64,000 bases of DNA from Notamacropus eugenii (taxonomy: Eukaryota; Chordata; Mammalia; Diprotodontia; Macropodidae). The number at the start of each line of letters is the position of its first letter. The stretch's first letter is position 1. Below are positions 47,301 through 58,605 of the stretch, in pieces. A program made the translations under genes and the position numbers. The stretch covers positions 91,866,575-91,930,574 of the forward strand of contig NC_092872.1 of NCBI RefSeq assembly GCF_028372415.1, read 5' to 3'. The notes beneath the pieces are model-generated. The model saw only the letters and a list, made by a program, of their open reading frames with translations. It did not search any database and was not told the DNA's origin.

Positions 47301-50300
47301 ACTCTATCCAAAGCCTGTCTGACTTTATGTAGACTTAAAACACATTTCACCTCAGCCTTGGTCTACAGCCTGTTTCAGTCTATAAACAAAAACTTTTTCA
47401 GTCTCACTCATGGGTATGTGACCTTCTCTAATTCCACTGGTTGTTGTTTGTATGGTGTTTGGTTGGTTTGGGGTTTTTTTTTTTTGGTGAGGGGTGGAGG
47501 GATAGGGTCAAGAACCACCCTGTGGTATTAAGTCTAGTTTTATTTTAGAAGCACTTTATGATAGTCACAGTGGCAAAATGCAAAGTGACAGTACAGATTC
47601 AGAATGACCATCTTATATTCCCAAAGTGTAAGTACAGCTATGTTTACAGGAATTTCAACTGCAAAAACTGAAAACTTTAAGATTTTCAAAACATAATATT
47701 AAGGTGGGAGAGAAAGTAAGCAAAATTTTGGCAGCCGAGGTCTGTCTCCATTTTGGAGCATGTTTTCAATAATTTCCTGTTTGCCCACAAAATGACATGT
47801 AGGTTTTACTTATTCTTTAACACTTGAAGGACTCATGATTTCTTCAGTATACATACTCCATCTTCTGATGCAGATTACAATCCTTCCACATGCTGGTGAC
47901 ATCTTTATGAGTTACTGGGGTTGAAAAAATTTGTGTGAACTTCCTGCCCTCAGCTAAGCTGGTCTCTGGATGACAAGACATGTAAGTCACTGCCAGGTCT
48001 ACATTCAAAACCTTTGCAGCTTGGTTAGACTTGCCAGAGCTTGCTCTCCACTGGCAAAGCCTTTCGGGGAACTCAGGGTCACTTGCATGCCATGAGAGAT
48101 CAGAATAACTTAAGTGGAAGATAAAGATTTTATTTGGAGGTTCATTCAATCCTACTTATTTTTTTTCCATCTGAAAGCTCTGATCTACCACAACAGTAGG
48201 TTATCTTTAAAAATGTCAATGTATTACTTACCTGCCATTAACTCTTTCAGATAAAAATCTTTCTCTATACAGAGAGGCCCAAGGGCCCAGCTGCTCTAGC
48301 CAAAAGATGACTTCTTCAGCCGTCCATTTTGCAACAGATTTGTGAACGAGCAGGTCATGCTCTGATTCTCGACTGCTCCAGTGATATACAAGCAGAACTA
48401 CCTAGCAAAGAGAATGACAGCAAGTTTAAGGCACAGACAACTGTAATACTTCAGTGCTAATCAATGCTTCAGGGAAAAAAACCAAGCAGATTTCCCAAGA
48501 GGTATGCTTAGCACAGTGTTTGGCACATGTAGATTCTTATTAATGCTTATTCATTTCTTGATTGATGATGAAAACCTTTCATATGAGAGCAAGTCATTAC
48601 ACATCACTTGTTTGCCAGTCTTTTCACCTAGAACCTGAAATCTTTTCACCGAAAACAGTCAAGGAAACACCAAGACACACATGCTAGCAGACTCAGACTG
48701 GTGAAAATTCAGTCTGTTTTCATAAACTTGAAATAAGCTCCAAGTTAACTGGGACCACCTGAAGACTGAATTTACCTCTCCAGAAGTAGCACTAATCCCA
48801 TATGGATAGACAGTCATATGGCTTTATGAAGAGTTAGCAATGTGGAGTAGATAGAGTCAGAAAGATCTGGGTTTAAGGGTTGTTTTTACACAAGACTGTG
48901 TGATCCTTGGACAGTCACAACCTCTCAGTGCCCCTGGCAGCTCTCCAAGACTGTGAAGTGCTGGACAGCTGCCAACTGCACTAGCAGAGGGAGTTTCCTC
49001 ACTGGCAAACCCTTACACCAATGAAATTACAGGTCCCAAACAAAACAAAACAACAACTTTAATCTGGTGTCTTTCAATTTAAACAGAAAATAGAATATTT
49101 AAGCTTTTATGATATGTAACATATAAGAAAAAACTGTTAAGCTTTAGTATATCAGCATTCCATGTCTTTGAAAATTTATATGAAATGAGCAATTGTAAAT
49201 GCTCACCAGTGAATTACTGTATCACTTCACTTAATTAAATCTTCTTTGTTACATTTTGTTTGTTATTTTGGATGAGATCTGAGATTTCATCGGTGTAGGA
49301 CACTCCCAGTTTTCTACCTCCTCTTGCCAATGCAGATCAGCACCTCCCTTGCAATTTACTGTGTTGGAATTTAACAGAGAAGTTAAGTGATTGTCCAGGA
49401 TCACACAGTCAATGTGTAAAAATAGGACTCAAACCCAGGTCTTTTGTCTATACTTATTACATATGGCCACCTCTTCATGAAGCCACTTAATGATCTAACC
49501 ATATTTAAAGAGAAACAGGCTTAAATTATCAGATGAAATAAAGGATTAGACAAAAAAATAAACTTACTGCAACACCAGTTAAAGCTGTTAATACTCCAGA
49601 AAAAAATCCCCCTCCTCTTTGAGGATTTGCTCGCCCTGTATTTGGAGCTACAGAAATCTGATCATTCCCATATTTATGAAAGGCAGTAAGACTATGGACT
49701 ATGTCAGCGTTCTGCTCAATGTCTTCTAATCTCAGTTTGATGGCATCAGGAAATAACTTTTCAATAGCATCTCTACAGAGAAAACAAAATCAAGAAAATC
49801 ATTTCAATATATCATAATGCTATAAAGTAAAGCAATTAAAGTGATTTAAGGTCTAGTAGTAGGAAAAAACATGAGTACAAAGCTGATGACATAGCAGGTT
49901 CAGTTGGTTTAACTTTCTCTAATTAAAGAATCTAATAACAGTTCAGTGAAAATTAAATCTTGTAAATAGGCAAACCCCTAAGGATAAAAATGAGGTCTTT
50001 TAAACATAACCCAACATCATTTGCACTAACTTATGCATAACTATTTGTTGGATTCCTTTGTTGATGTGATTAGTAGTGAATTCAGTAATAAAGAAATGAG
50101 CAAAGTCCAGGTTTTCAGCCCCACTTTGCCCACGATTTAATATATAACATGACACTATAGAAATTGAAAGTATTTGCTGATTATCTGAATTGCCACATAC
50201 TGGTTGATAATACAACCTATAGAATACATGAAAGACTCTATCCACCGTGGGATTATTCAAAGGTTGCAGAAGTGATCATGCCAGTAACTATTATTTAAAA

Positions 50301-50881
50301 GAATTGTAGGGCTAAACCATTTGCCCTGAAAGGAAAAATCTAGGTTATTCTACGGAAGTCATTATTACAAGGCAGATTTTTCAAGTAATTGTCTGAAAAC
50401 CAGAATTATCCTTTTTACTTATTTAAAAATCCTAAGAATCACCTAGGAATCAAGTTTTGCCCTGTTTTACCTGTTTTAAAGCTCCAAATAATGTTACAAC
50501 AGATCAATAAAAGAAAAGAAAAATAGCAGTTAGAGCCCCTCTGAATTTGCCTTTTTCAAACATACAAGGCAACAGTATCTTCAATTAATTAGATCATCAT
50601 TATGTGCTCTTGGTTGAGAATTACCTGAGCAGAATATTTACTTTAGGAAAACCTTCCCATTTCTCTCGGCACTCCGGACATTCTGTTTTCTTTGAGGACA
50701 CCCACCATAGAGCCAGGCAGTGTCGACAGAAACTGTGCCCGCAGTTCAAGGTGGTGGGATTCACCAGGATGTCATAACAGCAGTGGCAAGAAAATTCACT
50801 AACGGAAATCTGACGACTAACACCAGAGATGGGTTCTTCTTCAATGCTCATGTTGGGTTCAATTAGCTGTACGTCTTCCAT
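41901..50881 (-). CDS. BFAR: BFAR, bifunctional apoptosis regulator (whole coding region, 7 coding exons)
   Basis: An ER-membrane RING E3 ubiquitin ligase. The family is known to bind BCL2-type proteins and caspase-8 and to restrain both death pathways. Coding exons (minus strand) 50881-50625, 49772-49568, 48401-48232, 46403-46259, 44827-44663, 43722-43520 and 42093-41901 join in phases 2, 0, 2, 0, 0 and 2 to 445 residues; human is 450. The RING has Cys32, Cys35, Cys47, His49, Cys52, Cys55, Cys68 and Cys71. A membrane segment lies at about 140-160, a SAM domain at about 178-245 (WTAEEVIFWLEQLGPWASLY), and further membrane segments at about 327-347, 353-373 and 398-420. The C-terminus is RRLETQVL. 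The start ATG has A at -3 and G at +4. All splice sites are GT-AG and no frame is broken. It converges on PLA2G10 as in human. Confidence 0.97.
42355..42535 (+). repeat. SINE in BFAR intron
   Basis: GAGAGACCTGGGTTCAAATC and CCTGGCTCTGTTACTCTGGG give the tRNA-like head. The tail is decayed. Confidence 0.7.
42820..43080 (+). repeat. Therian MIR-type SINE in BFAR intron
   Basis: CAGCCTCAGTTTCCTCGTCT, GTAAAATGAGGGGGTTGGG and TCTAAATCTATGATCCTAT. The head is interrupted by a short duplicate. Confidence 0.75.
43520..43722 (-). CDS. BFAR: BFAR coding exon 6 (membrane segments)
   Basis: Encodes DFKEPTWKQWREFLVKYSFL through WTSRFLIVNAMLLSVLELF to RNEL, ending with two bases of a Lys codon. The acceptor is CCAAAG|GAC and the donor is GAA|GTAAGT. 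Confidence 0.96.
44268..44353. repeat. (CA)n microsatellite in BFAR intron
   Basis: About 85 bases of CA units with a few ACGCACGT-type breaks at the left and a pure run at 44299-44352. A candidate length-variable site. Confidence 0.95.
44663..44827 (-). CDS. BFAR: BFAR coding exon 5
   Basis: Encodes AVNPGKSLFLLYALKSSPRL to EDIITKFL. Just before EDII the reading is about three residues shorter than I recall for human. The acceptor is TTTCAG|GCC and the donor is CTT|GTAAGT. Confidence 0.95.
44828..46039. other. BFAR intron, mostly unidentified
   Basis: One SINE-like fragment at about 45695-45800 (GGGCAGCCAGGTGGAGGC). Nothing else recognised. Confidence 0.45.
46040..46195 (-). repeat. MIR-type SINE, antisense
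   Basis: TATATGAGGAAACTGAGACC and CCAGGGTCATATATCTGGTA fit the reversed MIR. Ends about 60 bases from the BFAR exon. Confidence 0.65.
46259..46403 (-). CDS. BFAR: BFAR coding exon 4 (SAM end)
   Basis: Encodes LLLTLTDEDFSKAPYNIENS to PQNLWEYK. The acceptor is CTACCATAG|A and the donor is AAG|GTAAGC. Confidence 0.96.
47474..48165 (-). pseudogene. Unrecognised 101-codon open frame with 3' UTR-like end (retrocopy or alternative last exon)
   Basis: On the minus strand an open frame at 48149-47844 encodes a polar 101-residue sequence (for example LCQWRASSGKSNQAAKVLNV and CHPETSLAEG), then a stop. AATAAA follows at 47544-47539, 300 bases later, and an A-run at 47485-47474. I do not recognise the protein. 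It lies in the BFAR intron between coding exons 3 and 4, on the same strand. It could be a retrocopy. It could also be an alternative last exon: an AG at 48110-48109 after a pyrimidine-rich stretch joins BFAR coding exon 3 in the correct phase. It may also be chance. Confidence 0.35.
48232..48401 (-). CDS. BFAR: BFAR coding exon 3 (membrane segment and SAM start)
   Basis: Encodes VVLLVYHWSSRESEHDLLVH and the first part of the SAM domain. The donor is GGCAG|GTAAGT. Confidence 0.96.
48840..49040 (+). repeat. Degraded SINE
   Basis: GATAGAGTCAGAAAGATCTG and GGACAGTCACAACCTCTCAG. The tail is diverged. Confidence 0.5.
49345..49475 (-). repeat. MIR-type SINE fragment, antisense
   Basis: GATTGTCCAGGATCACACAG and CTCAAACCCAGGTCTTTTGT. 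Confidence 0.6.
49568..49772 (-). CDS. BFAR: BFAR coding exon 2
   Basis: Encodes DAIEKLFPDAIKLRLEDIEQ onward to the start of the first membrane segment (FFSGVLTALTGVA). The acceptor is TCTGTAG|A and the donor is GCA|GTAAGT. The tandem AG in TAGAG is resolved by frame: only the first keeps the reading. Confidence 0.96.
50625..50881 (-). CDS. BFAR: BFAR first coding exon (RING domain)
   Basis: Encodes residues 1-85 and two bases of Arg86, with the whole RING finger (FSCHCCYDILVNPTTLNCGH then CRHC and CPEC). The donor is CTCAG|GTAATT. Upstream, two acceptors are possible, at 50954-50955 (after TTTTTCCTCCCAG) and at 50935-50936 (CCTTGCAG). Use of the first adds an ATG in the 5' UTR. Confidence 0.96.
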
Positions 50882-51139
50882 CTTTTTCTAGATCATTCCG
50901 TATTCTGAAGATATCTATTTCAGACTCTTAGGAGCTGCAAGGCATAATGAGATCTGGGAGGAAAAAGGCACAGTAGAAAATGGAGCAATTTGATGAAAAA
51001 AAGTCATCTTAGAACTGCCACTGTCTTATAAACTTATATTACTAAAATTTTAAATCAATCAGGATAGATAAGTTTTATAAAATCCTTCCCATTTCTTGCT
51101 TTTATTTTCTGAACATTCTTCACTGGTTGAGGAAAAGTG

Positions 51140-51678
51140 TGTTGGAATGAGATTATAATTTTCATATTAATCGATACAATATGTGTAATGATTATACTAT
51201 TTAGATTTGTTGGCATTTCCCTACTTTCAAGGGGACTCTGACTTGGAAGCTGAGATTATAGCTGACATGATGCAGCTGAAAAGATCAATCAAACCCCACC
51301 ATGCTAAAAATCTCCAAGCTTGTAAACTGTCAACTGAACCAAACCAGCTGCCTCATTTTTGCTTCCAGCCATGCTAACCCAGATTCTGTGCCCTATTGAT
51401 CAATCACAAAGGTCAATGAGCTCTAAGGACTTGGAGACTGTTCACACACCAAGAATGCCTGTGTGTTTGTGTCCAACTGTTTGTGGTTTTCACACTTAAA
51501 AGCCCTACGCCTGCCATTAGGGGGTAAGCCTCCTTCTCAGGAAGATGGACTTTGCTTGCAAGCTGTTTCCCTCACTTTGAAATTAAACTTCTGCTTGATT
51601 CCTGACTCTCCTGTCTCTAGCCTGCTCTATTCAGCTCCAGCCATCCATAGGTTACAGGCCGGTTCCGTCAAGTTGACA
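51140..51678 (+). mobile_element. Solo LTR of an endogenous retrovirus, copy 2, in BFAR intron 1
   Basis: Same family as 1974-2458: it begins TGTTGGAATGA and ends TTGACA, with ACTTAAAAGCCC near 51493 in place of the TATA-like element and GAAATTAAACTTCTGC near 51580. It carries about 50 extra bases relative to copy 1. It lies antisense to BFAR. No viral genes are attached. Confidence 0.7.
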
Positions 51679-51689
51679 GGTCCAATATA

Positions 51690-51830
51690 GGTTACCAGGT
51701 GCTTTGCAGCTGGAGTCTTAGGGAGTTGAGGACACCAAAAGTTTAAGTAATTTGCTGAGGGTCACAGGTGTCAGAGGAGGGAACTACAACTCTGGTCTTC
51801 TGGCCTCTACTATTCCACAGTTGTCTCTCC
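51690..51830 (-). repeat. MIR-type SINE fragment, antisense
   Basis: AGTTTAAGTAATTTGCTGAG and GGTCACAGGTGTCAGAGG, degraded. Confidence 0.5.
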
Positions 51831-52084
51831 TTTATCACTTAACCAGCCCTCAATCTTATTCCCTGAGGATTGTACACTCCAGTTGTAAGTAAAATGCAAA
51901 TAAAGTAATAAACTAATCATAGTCAACATGTTAACGGATGCTAAATATAAATGGGGAAGTACTAGACTCCTCCACTCCACCCAGGTAATAGTAAGTATTT
52001 TAAAATGCCTTCTAGAGACAGTGCAATAATAAAGGAGTAAAAAAGGTGAAAATTTCCGGTACCAGGATATGGCAGTGGGGAATA

Positions 52085-52350
52085 AGGAAATAAGCAGTTT
52101 TTAATGTGCCAGGCATTTTGCTAAGTACTTTACAAATGTTCTCTTTATTCTTTACAAATAGATCACTTTATTGTTGTTTCAGTCATGTCTTTGTGACCCC
52201 ACTGGTGGATTTCCTGGCAAAGACATTGGAGTGGTTTGCCATGTTCTTCTCCAGGTCTTTTTACAAATGAGGAAACTGAGGCATAAAGTGTTAAGTGCCT
52301 TGCCCAGGGTTTGAGCCAGTATGAAATGAAGTCTTTCTTCCACTCCTCAC
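52085..52350 (-). repeat. MIR-like piece and SINE with RTE-type tail, antisense
   Basis: A short MIR/L2-type piece (TTAATGTGCCAGGCATTTTG) is followed at 52171 by a reversed SINE: TTTCAGTCATGTCTTTGTGA, GAGTGGTTTGCCATG, AATGAGGAAACTGAGGCA. Confidence 0.75.
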
Positions 52351-53049
52351 CTTGAGAAGCAGAAACTTCCCTTAACATTATGGTTGATGAACAGGCATCT
52401 TAATGGGAAATAACTAAATATCTGAGCATCCTGATTTTTCCACAAAGTGCTTGGGTAGGAATTTATCTCCCAAAGTCCACTGCAAAATTTCTGTAGTAGC
52501 AAATAAGCACCCTGGTTAACTGGATCATCACTTCTGAATGGCTATAGATCTCAACATATCAAGTTCGAGATAACAGAACATCAAATGAGATAGTCAAAAT
52601 GCCCTGTGCATATTTGTTAAAAGGGAGAACTTTTCTAGAAAAAAAAAAAGGAGGAGGAGAAAGCATCAGTTAGACACAAAATATACAGGGAAGAGAACAG
52701 AAGAATGCTTAGAAGGGTACAAACAAGAAAGGCAGCTTTGGTATTACCAGGCCAAAGTTAATGTATATTTAAAAACCAAAAACAATAGCCTGTGCAGAGT
52801 CGATTTACAGTTTCATATTCAATCTTTCTTTGTCCTTTTTTGAATTTTGAAATGTTACTCTTTGTTGATACTGTTGAGGTCATAACAAAAACATGTTTTT
52901 TTAAAATCCTCATTCTAAAAAAGTTATTTTAAATATCTATAAAGAGGTACCAGTCTACAAGCCCATGTCTACAGGAAATTCCTCTTGCATTTGTATTTTA
53001 CTTAGAAGATCCACCATGGCCAATCTAAAATGTAATGATAATACCAAAT

Positions 53050-53260
53050 ATTAATAGTTATATTAAGATTTTGTAAAGCTCTTTACACATATTATCTCAT
53101 TTGACTTTACTAAAATCCTGTTAATTACATGTTATTATTCTAATTTTACAGATGAAGACACTGAGGTTGAGAGGTTAAGTGATCTGCCCAGGGTCACTGG
53201 GTCAGTTTGAGGCAGAATTCAAACTCATGTCTTACAGACTCCAAAATTCATCATTATCCT
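53050..53260 (-). repeat. MIR, antisense, near full length
   Basis: TTTTACAGATGAAGACACTG, GGTTAAGTGATCTGCCCAGG and GAATTCAAACTCATGTCTTA in order, preceded by the reversed MIR tail. Confidence 0.8.
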
Positions 53261-53929
53261 AACTGCCTTCAGGAGGAGTAAAAATCCACAAAAGGAATTT
53301 TAAAAATCAAGTAGAAGAATAAATACTGCTCAGATTAACATGGAGTCCATTGAGGTATCCATCATCTCTGACAAGCACAGCCAGTCAGCAATATCCTGGG
53401 CCCCAGACTGTAGGATGAAAAAAGTAGTCTGGAATGCATTTGGGAAACTGGACAAAGATACTAAGAAGCTGTAAGAAACAAAAGCCCAATTTTTTAACAC
53501 CAGAATTCCTGAAGTGATTTTATATTGCTGTAAATCGTGGACCACCATAAGCTATAAAGAACAGAAATGATGGGTCTCCTTTCACATATAGGAAAATATC
53601 CACAGCAGCACTTTTTGCTCAACTCCCATCCAATGAGATTCCATCACCGGGCCCCAGAGGGTGGAGCCAATGGGACCCACTAGGTATCTATTCCCTTAGA
53701 CACCAAAATCTGTCCAGATCCCAAATACTGGTAGTATTTCCCCTTCTTAGGTTTGGAGCCACTTCCAGCTTCCTGGCTGTGAGAAAGGCATGGCCATTGA
53801 CACTGCTTCGACGAACAGGGAATCTCCAACTACAAACCTTCTGGGATGAGAAGACTGCTAGGCTCCTATCTCCCCTGCTGCTAAACCCTAAGAACCCTTG
53901 ACCTCACCACCTATACGTAGTACACCACT

Positions 53930-54069
53930 ACCCCGTCCTTCCATCGATTCTGTAGGTAATCTCTCCTTTATGTACTGTTCTTTCAATTACAATGTGAACT
54001 TGTTAAGAGCAGATTGTTTGACTTCTCTATTTGTGTTCCCAGCAGTGCTTGGCAACATAGTAGGCACTG
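53930..54069 (+). repeat. LINE2 3' end, left of LTR
   Basis: CAATGTGAACTTGTTAAGAG, GTGTTCCCAGCAGTGCTTGG and CATAGTAGGCACT. The L2 end continues after the LTR at 54769. Confidence 0.7.
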
Positions 54070-54768
54070 TGATGGGTAAAATCTGAAATAATTGAGGAAA
54101 CAAAGGTTCGAGCATACTGATTTATTAGGCAACGCATGCCAATTGTACAACAAATCAGGACCAAGCCTCCTCAAGTTGGCACTGGACTCTGAATACAGGG
54201 AGAGACAGATTTTTATGAATTAAAAGAAAACACAGGATATAAACTAGGATACAAGATTAAGTAATATGATTTCTAATTGAAGGAAAGATTAGGGGTTTTT
54301 CAAGTTGGGAGGGGGAGAGTGAACAGGTACAATTCCCAATCAGAATTTAGAGAGGCAGTTGTCCTATTCCCCCCTCCAAGTGACTGTATTCAATCAAAGG
54401 AACAAGGACCACTTCAGAACCAGTTTTCAGATAAGACACATGGATTGCTGGAGATGGATGATTGTGAGAAAAATCCTTGCATCAATCTTAGGATCTGACT
54501 GGGTTTCTGATCAATATAACTTAGGTTCTTGGTTAAGGTTCTTTAAGCAACAGGTAGAGGTGGTCCAGCTTGTCAGCCACGCAGGGACAGATTCAAACAA
54601 TGAAGTGAATATTTCTCATAATTCCCATAATTGAATAGTTTTCTCACAAGAAAGAAACTGGACTAGATTCATAATTGCATAGGAAGGGAACTGAGCTAGA
54701 TCCAGAACTGAATAATTGAGCCATAAGATGGAGTAAATGTGGTTCACTCAATTCTCACTATTCCCACA
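54070..54768 (-). mobile_element. Solo LTR inserted in an L2, same strand as BFAR
   Basis: On the minus strand it begins TGTGGGAATAGTGAG and ends ACCCATCA. It has a TATA-like CATAAAAATCTG near 54215 and AATAAA in CCTAATAAATCAG near 54125, about 55 bases before the end, the order expected of an LTR. Both sides are parts of one L2 3' end (TAGTAGGCACT and CTTAAAAAATGCTTTT). The duplication at the edges is imperfect. Confidence 0.6.
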
Positions 54769-54799
54769 GCTCTTAAAAAATGCTTTTCCATTTCATGGA

Positions 54800-54960
54800 C
54801 TGAAGAGCAGAGAAAATAGCTCTGAATTTAGAGGATTTGGGTTTAAATTCCACCCTGTATGACAGTCAAACTGCTTACCTCCTTGGGCCTCAGTTTCCTG
54901 AACTGTATAAGGAAGAGGTCAGGTTACATGGCCTCTGAGGTGCCTTGCTATGATCTCATA
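54800..54960 (+). repeat. Therian MIR-type SINE
   Basis: GGGCCTCAGTTTCCTGAACT, GGAAGAGGTCAGGTTACATG and GCTATGATCTCA. Confidence 0.65.
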
Positions 54961-55596
54961 AAGACACTACAATAATGGAAATGAAAAGAACGCTAAAATA
55001 AAGCGGTGCCAGGGGCATTCTTTGGCAGGTGGTTCTCTTTGTGACCAAAGAAGGAAGGTTCTCTCTCTCACGGGAGCATGGAAACTGGACAGGACTACTG
55101 TAAAAACAAAAGGCATCAATAACTTAAGGGGAAAAAAAACTGCTGCTAACCCAAAGGCTAAAGGAAGAACAACTGGTAGCCATAAATAAATGTCAGTGCA
55201 TTACCAATGATGCCTTTCAAATGCAAAAGGTAGCATGAAATGGTACATGAAATATTAGGGAAATGGATGCTTGTTTCACAAGAAAGGGGCCTGGCAGTCA
55301 TGTTTAAGGAGAGCTACGACTCAGTGTCTATAAGCAGGACAGTCCTGTTATAAGCAGGACAGTCAGCTGCAGTGACATTGCTAATTTTCTCGCAATGGCC
55401 TTTCTTCCTGTTGGTGTGGTAACCACGCCTCCGGGACCTGAAGTGTGGCCTTTCTCTCGGCCAGTTGGCCTTTGTCCTCACCAAAGGCTTGCTTCTCAGT
55501 CACATGTATTCTGGCTTCCCACAAGAAAATGGCAAGCTCTCCAGATGTGTACCTACCTGCTGGAGATTGTGATATTTCTTGGTTCAGAGCCATATT

Positions 55597-55835
55597 TTGT
55601 TGTTCAGTCATGTCTGACTCTTTGGAACCCCTTCAGGGGTTTTCTTGTGCGAAGATAATAGAGTGGTTTGCCATTTCCTTCTTCAACTCTTTTTACAGAT
55701 GAGGAATTGATGCAAACAGAGTTAAGTGACTTGCCCTGGGTCACACAGCTAATAAGTATCTGATGTCAAATTTGAACTCAGACTTTCCTGACTCCAGGCC
55801 AGTCCTCTATCCACTGTGCCACTTAGCTGCCCCTC
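55597..55835 (-). repeat. SINE with RTE-type tail, antisense, near full length
   Basis: It begins TTGTTCAGTCATGTCTGACT, the complement of the RTE-type tail, continues TTTACAGATGAGGAATTGAT and GGTCACACAGCTAATAAGTA, and ends TGTGCCACTTAGCTGCCCCT. Best-preserved copy of the tail in the window. Confidence 0.9.
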
Positions 55836-56944
55836 AAAGCACTGCCATTTTTTTTGTCTGTTTCTTGCCTTCCTTCCAACTTACCCTTAAATGCCTCAGG
55901 ACAATTTGTATTAACTGGATCTCCAACGAAGTTTCCTATAAACTTGTTTTCCCATAAGATAGTGTTTCTCACCATCTTATGAGGCAATACTCTTTTCATG
56001 ATCTTCCACCATCCTCCCTCATAAGACTTTGCAACAATTAAATGCCACCTCTTTCCACTGGGCCAAAGAAAGTGTTTACTTGCTTAGATGGTTTCTAGGC
56101 TCTTCTGGTCTCCTCATTTTGGCTACTGATATCAAACTTCCATAGGAAATACAGTTAATGTTGTATTTTTTTAAAATACATTTTTCACTCTGCATTACGG
56201 AGTTGCCTCAACTCTACCCCATATATTCTCATTTTTCTTCTTTTTTCTAGTTTGATATTGACTTTGATCTCTGCTTTAACAAAGACAAAGACGGTGGTCT
56301 AACAATACATAATCAGCTAAGTACCACACTAAAAGTCAGTTATTTCCTGCCTGTTAAAACAAAATCAGTTTAACTTTTTGCAGTGTGATTTGGTACCTTT
56401 TTGATTCTTTTCTCAAAGAATCTGTCATATGAATAAGGCTTTGGTGTAGTCTATGAGTCTTTAGCCTCCTTTATTATACTTGAACCATGTTTCACAACAT
56501 AATTTTTGCTCTCCTCTCAAACTTATCTTTGTAGTTAAGCCACCAAGCATTAAAGTATATAGATTTAATTTGGAGCCTCAAATTAGTATATTCTCAATTT
56601 GCTTACTATGTCTAACATTCAGTTCTCTAGTTCTTTGTTTTTTTCTTTTAAATTCACTGTAGAATTTCTCTTTTTTCTCTGCAAGATGCATAATACGTAG
56701 CTAATTTCATGGTGGTCTTTTTAGTAATTATTTGCTGTGAACACTGTATTATGAAATTATCAAACACTTTGTGAAATTATATTTTTGGTTCTCTTTGAAC
56801 ATATGATAAAAACAAATTTCACTGATTCCTACTGTTACGCTATGTACTATGAGTGGATATGAACATAAGGTATACTCCCTGTACATGCTAATAACCTTAC
56901 TATAAAGTATTCATGAAAGATGCCACATCAGTGGTATAGACATA
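55836..56944. other. BFAR intron 1, unidentified part
   Basis: AT-rich sequence with no repeat or gene that I can name. Confidence 0.45.
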
Positions 56945-57255
56945 TGCTACAGAAGTTCAGAAGAAGGAAGAAACATGATAGCTTGGTGTGGTAAAGGAAG
57001 ATTCGTGAAGGAATTGGGATTTGTTAGGATGAATAGAATTTTGCTATACAAAGGGAAACAAATAAAAGAAGGCACCAAAGATATAACAAACAACAACATG
57101 GAAATATAAACGAGCAGATGAAGTTTAGAGAACTGTGAAAGATTGGCTGAGAGGAAGAAAAGGGTTCCGGCTGGAAAGTAGTTGGAAATAAGGTTACAAA
57201 TATGGAATAAACAGACCAAGCAGCCTTGAATGCCAGGCTAAGTCATTTAGACTTT
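56945..57255 (+). repeat. LINE2 fragment
   Basis: GGAAGATTCGTGAAGGAATT, CTTGAATGCCAGGCTAAGTC and GACTTTATCCTACAGACATT are internal L2 phrases. Confidence 0.65.
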
Positions 57256-57479
57256 ATCCTACAGACATTTTTTATTTGAAAAATATGTTTGCTAATACTT
57301 TAAAAAAATTTTTAATATGAGAAGACCAGTTTGACTTTTAAAAGTTATTTTAAATTGCCTTAAGAACAAAATGAGATGAAAATAAGTATTGTTTTTTAGT
57401 TCATAATGTTCAACTATATAAAACTGGATAACAGGGGACACCAATTTAATTTTCCCTGAACTAATTAAGATATCCACCA

Positions 57480-58080
57480 GTTCACTGCTAAAAGGAACTG
57501 AGAGCAGGAGCTGGGTACAAGAAAGGCAGAAATTACTGAAAGGATGAATTTGAGATATAGATCTTTCCTGTAATATGCATTTTGGCCTCAAGGAAAATGC
57601 ACTGCGTTTGCCAGGGGAGAATCAGTACTTTGCCTATTCGTAAATGATGAGGAGCCATAAACACCACATCAAATCAGTGTTTAAGGAAGGTTAACCAAAG
57701 TGATATTAGTAGCATCAAAAAGACTATTTAGGAGGTCCTGAAGTAATTCAAGAGGAAGATGTTAAGTTGGAAAGTGAAAATAGAAAATTAATTTGGGAGC
57801 TACTAAAAAAATTAACAATCAGTAAAACTTGAATATTGGAAGAAAGAATTTCCTTAGGATGAATCCAATGTTTCCCATATGGATGCTTAGTAAAAATCAA
57901 TGATGTTGACAGAATTAAGAAATTCAGGAAAAGTCAATTTTAGAAAGAAGATAATGAATTTAATTTTAGATAAATTGAGCTTGAGGTGATAGCAGGTCAT
58001 CCAAATGGAAATCTCTAGTAAGTACCTGGGGACAAAGAACTGAAGCTGGCTAAGAGACTGAGGTCAAAGTTACAGATCTG
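57480..58080 (+). repeat. LINE2-like fragment
   Basis: Diverged L2 phrases, clearest at 57925-58070 (TTAAGAAATTCAGGAAAAG, ATTGAGCTTGAGGTGATAGC, GGAAATCTCTAGTAAGTACC). Confidence 0.5.
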
Positions 58081-58439
58081 AGTCATTCACATAAAAATTA
58101 AAATAAGATATACTAAAATGTATTGCTCATATTTGTTAGCAGAAGACATGAGTACTTTAAAAATCTGCCATATCTGAAAATGAGCTTGTCATAAATGAAA
58201 TATATATTCTTAAAAGAGTACCCAATATCTGCCTCTTAAATGCTCTCATAGTAATTTTAAAATATTTTTATTTATTGCATTTTCAAATATTAATCACAAG
58301 AAACAGGATGTCTTTCAATATAACTAACATATTGCAGTAGGAGATTAAAATGATCTATTCTGCAACTGATCAATAATAGATTTTAAACGTTTTTTATTTC
58401 AGCAAATTCTTGGGAATTTGGAAAATTTTATACTTATAC

Positions 58440-58605
58440 TTATTGTACAGAGGATAGAGTGGTAGATTTGGTAGCATAGGATCTGTGTCTGAATCCTGGC
58501 TCTGCCACATACACTACAGTCAGTTAACTTCTATGGGCCTCAGTGTCTTCATTCATACAATGACGAGGTTGAACTAAGTTCTTTCCAGCACTCAGTCTAA
58601 TAATA
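58440..58605 (+). repeat. Therian MIR-type SINE
   Basis: GTGTCTGAATCCTGGCTCTG, ACTTCTATGGGCCTCAGTGT and GAGGTTGAACTAAGTTCTTT. Confidence 0.65.
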
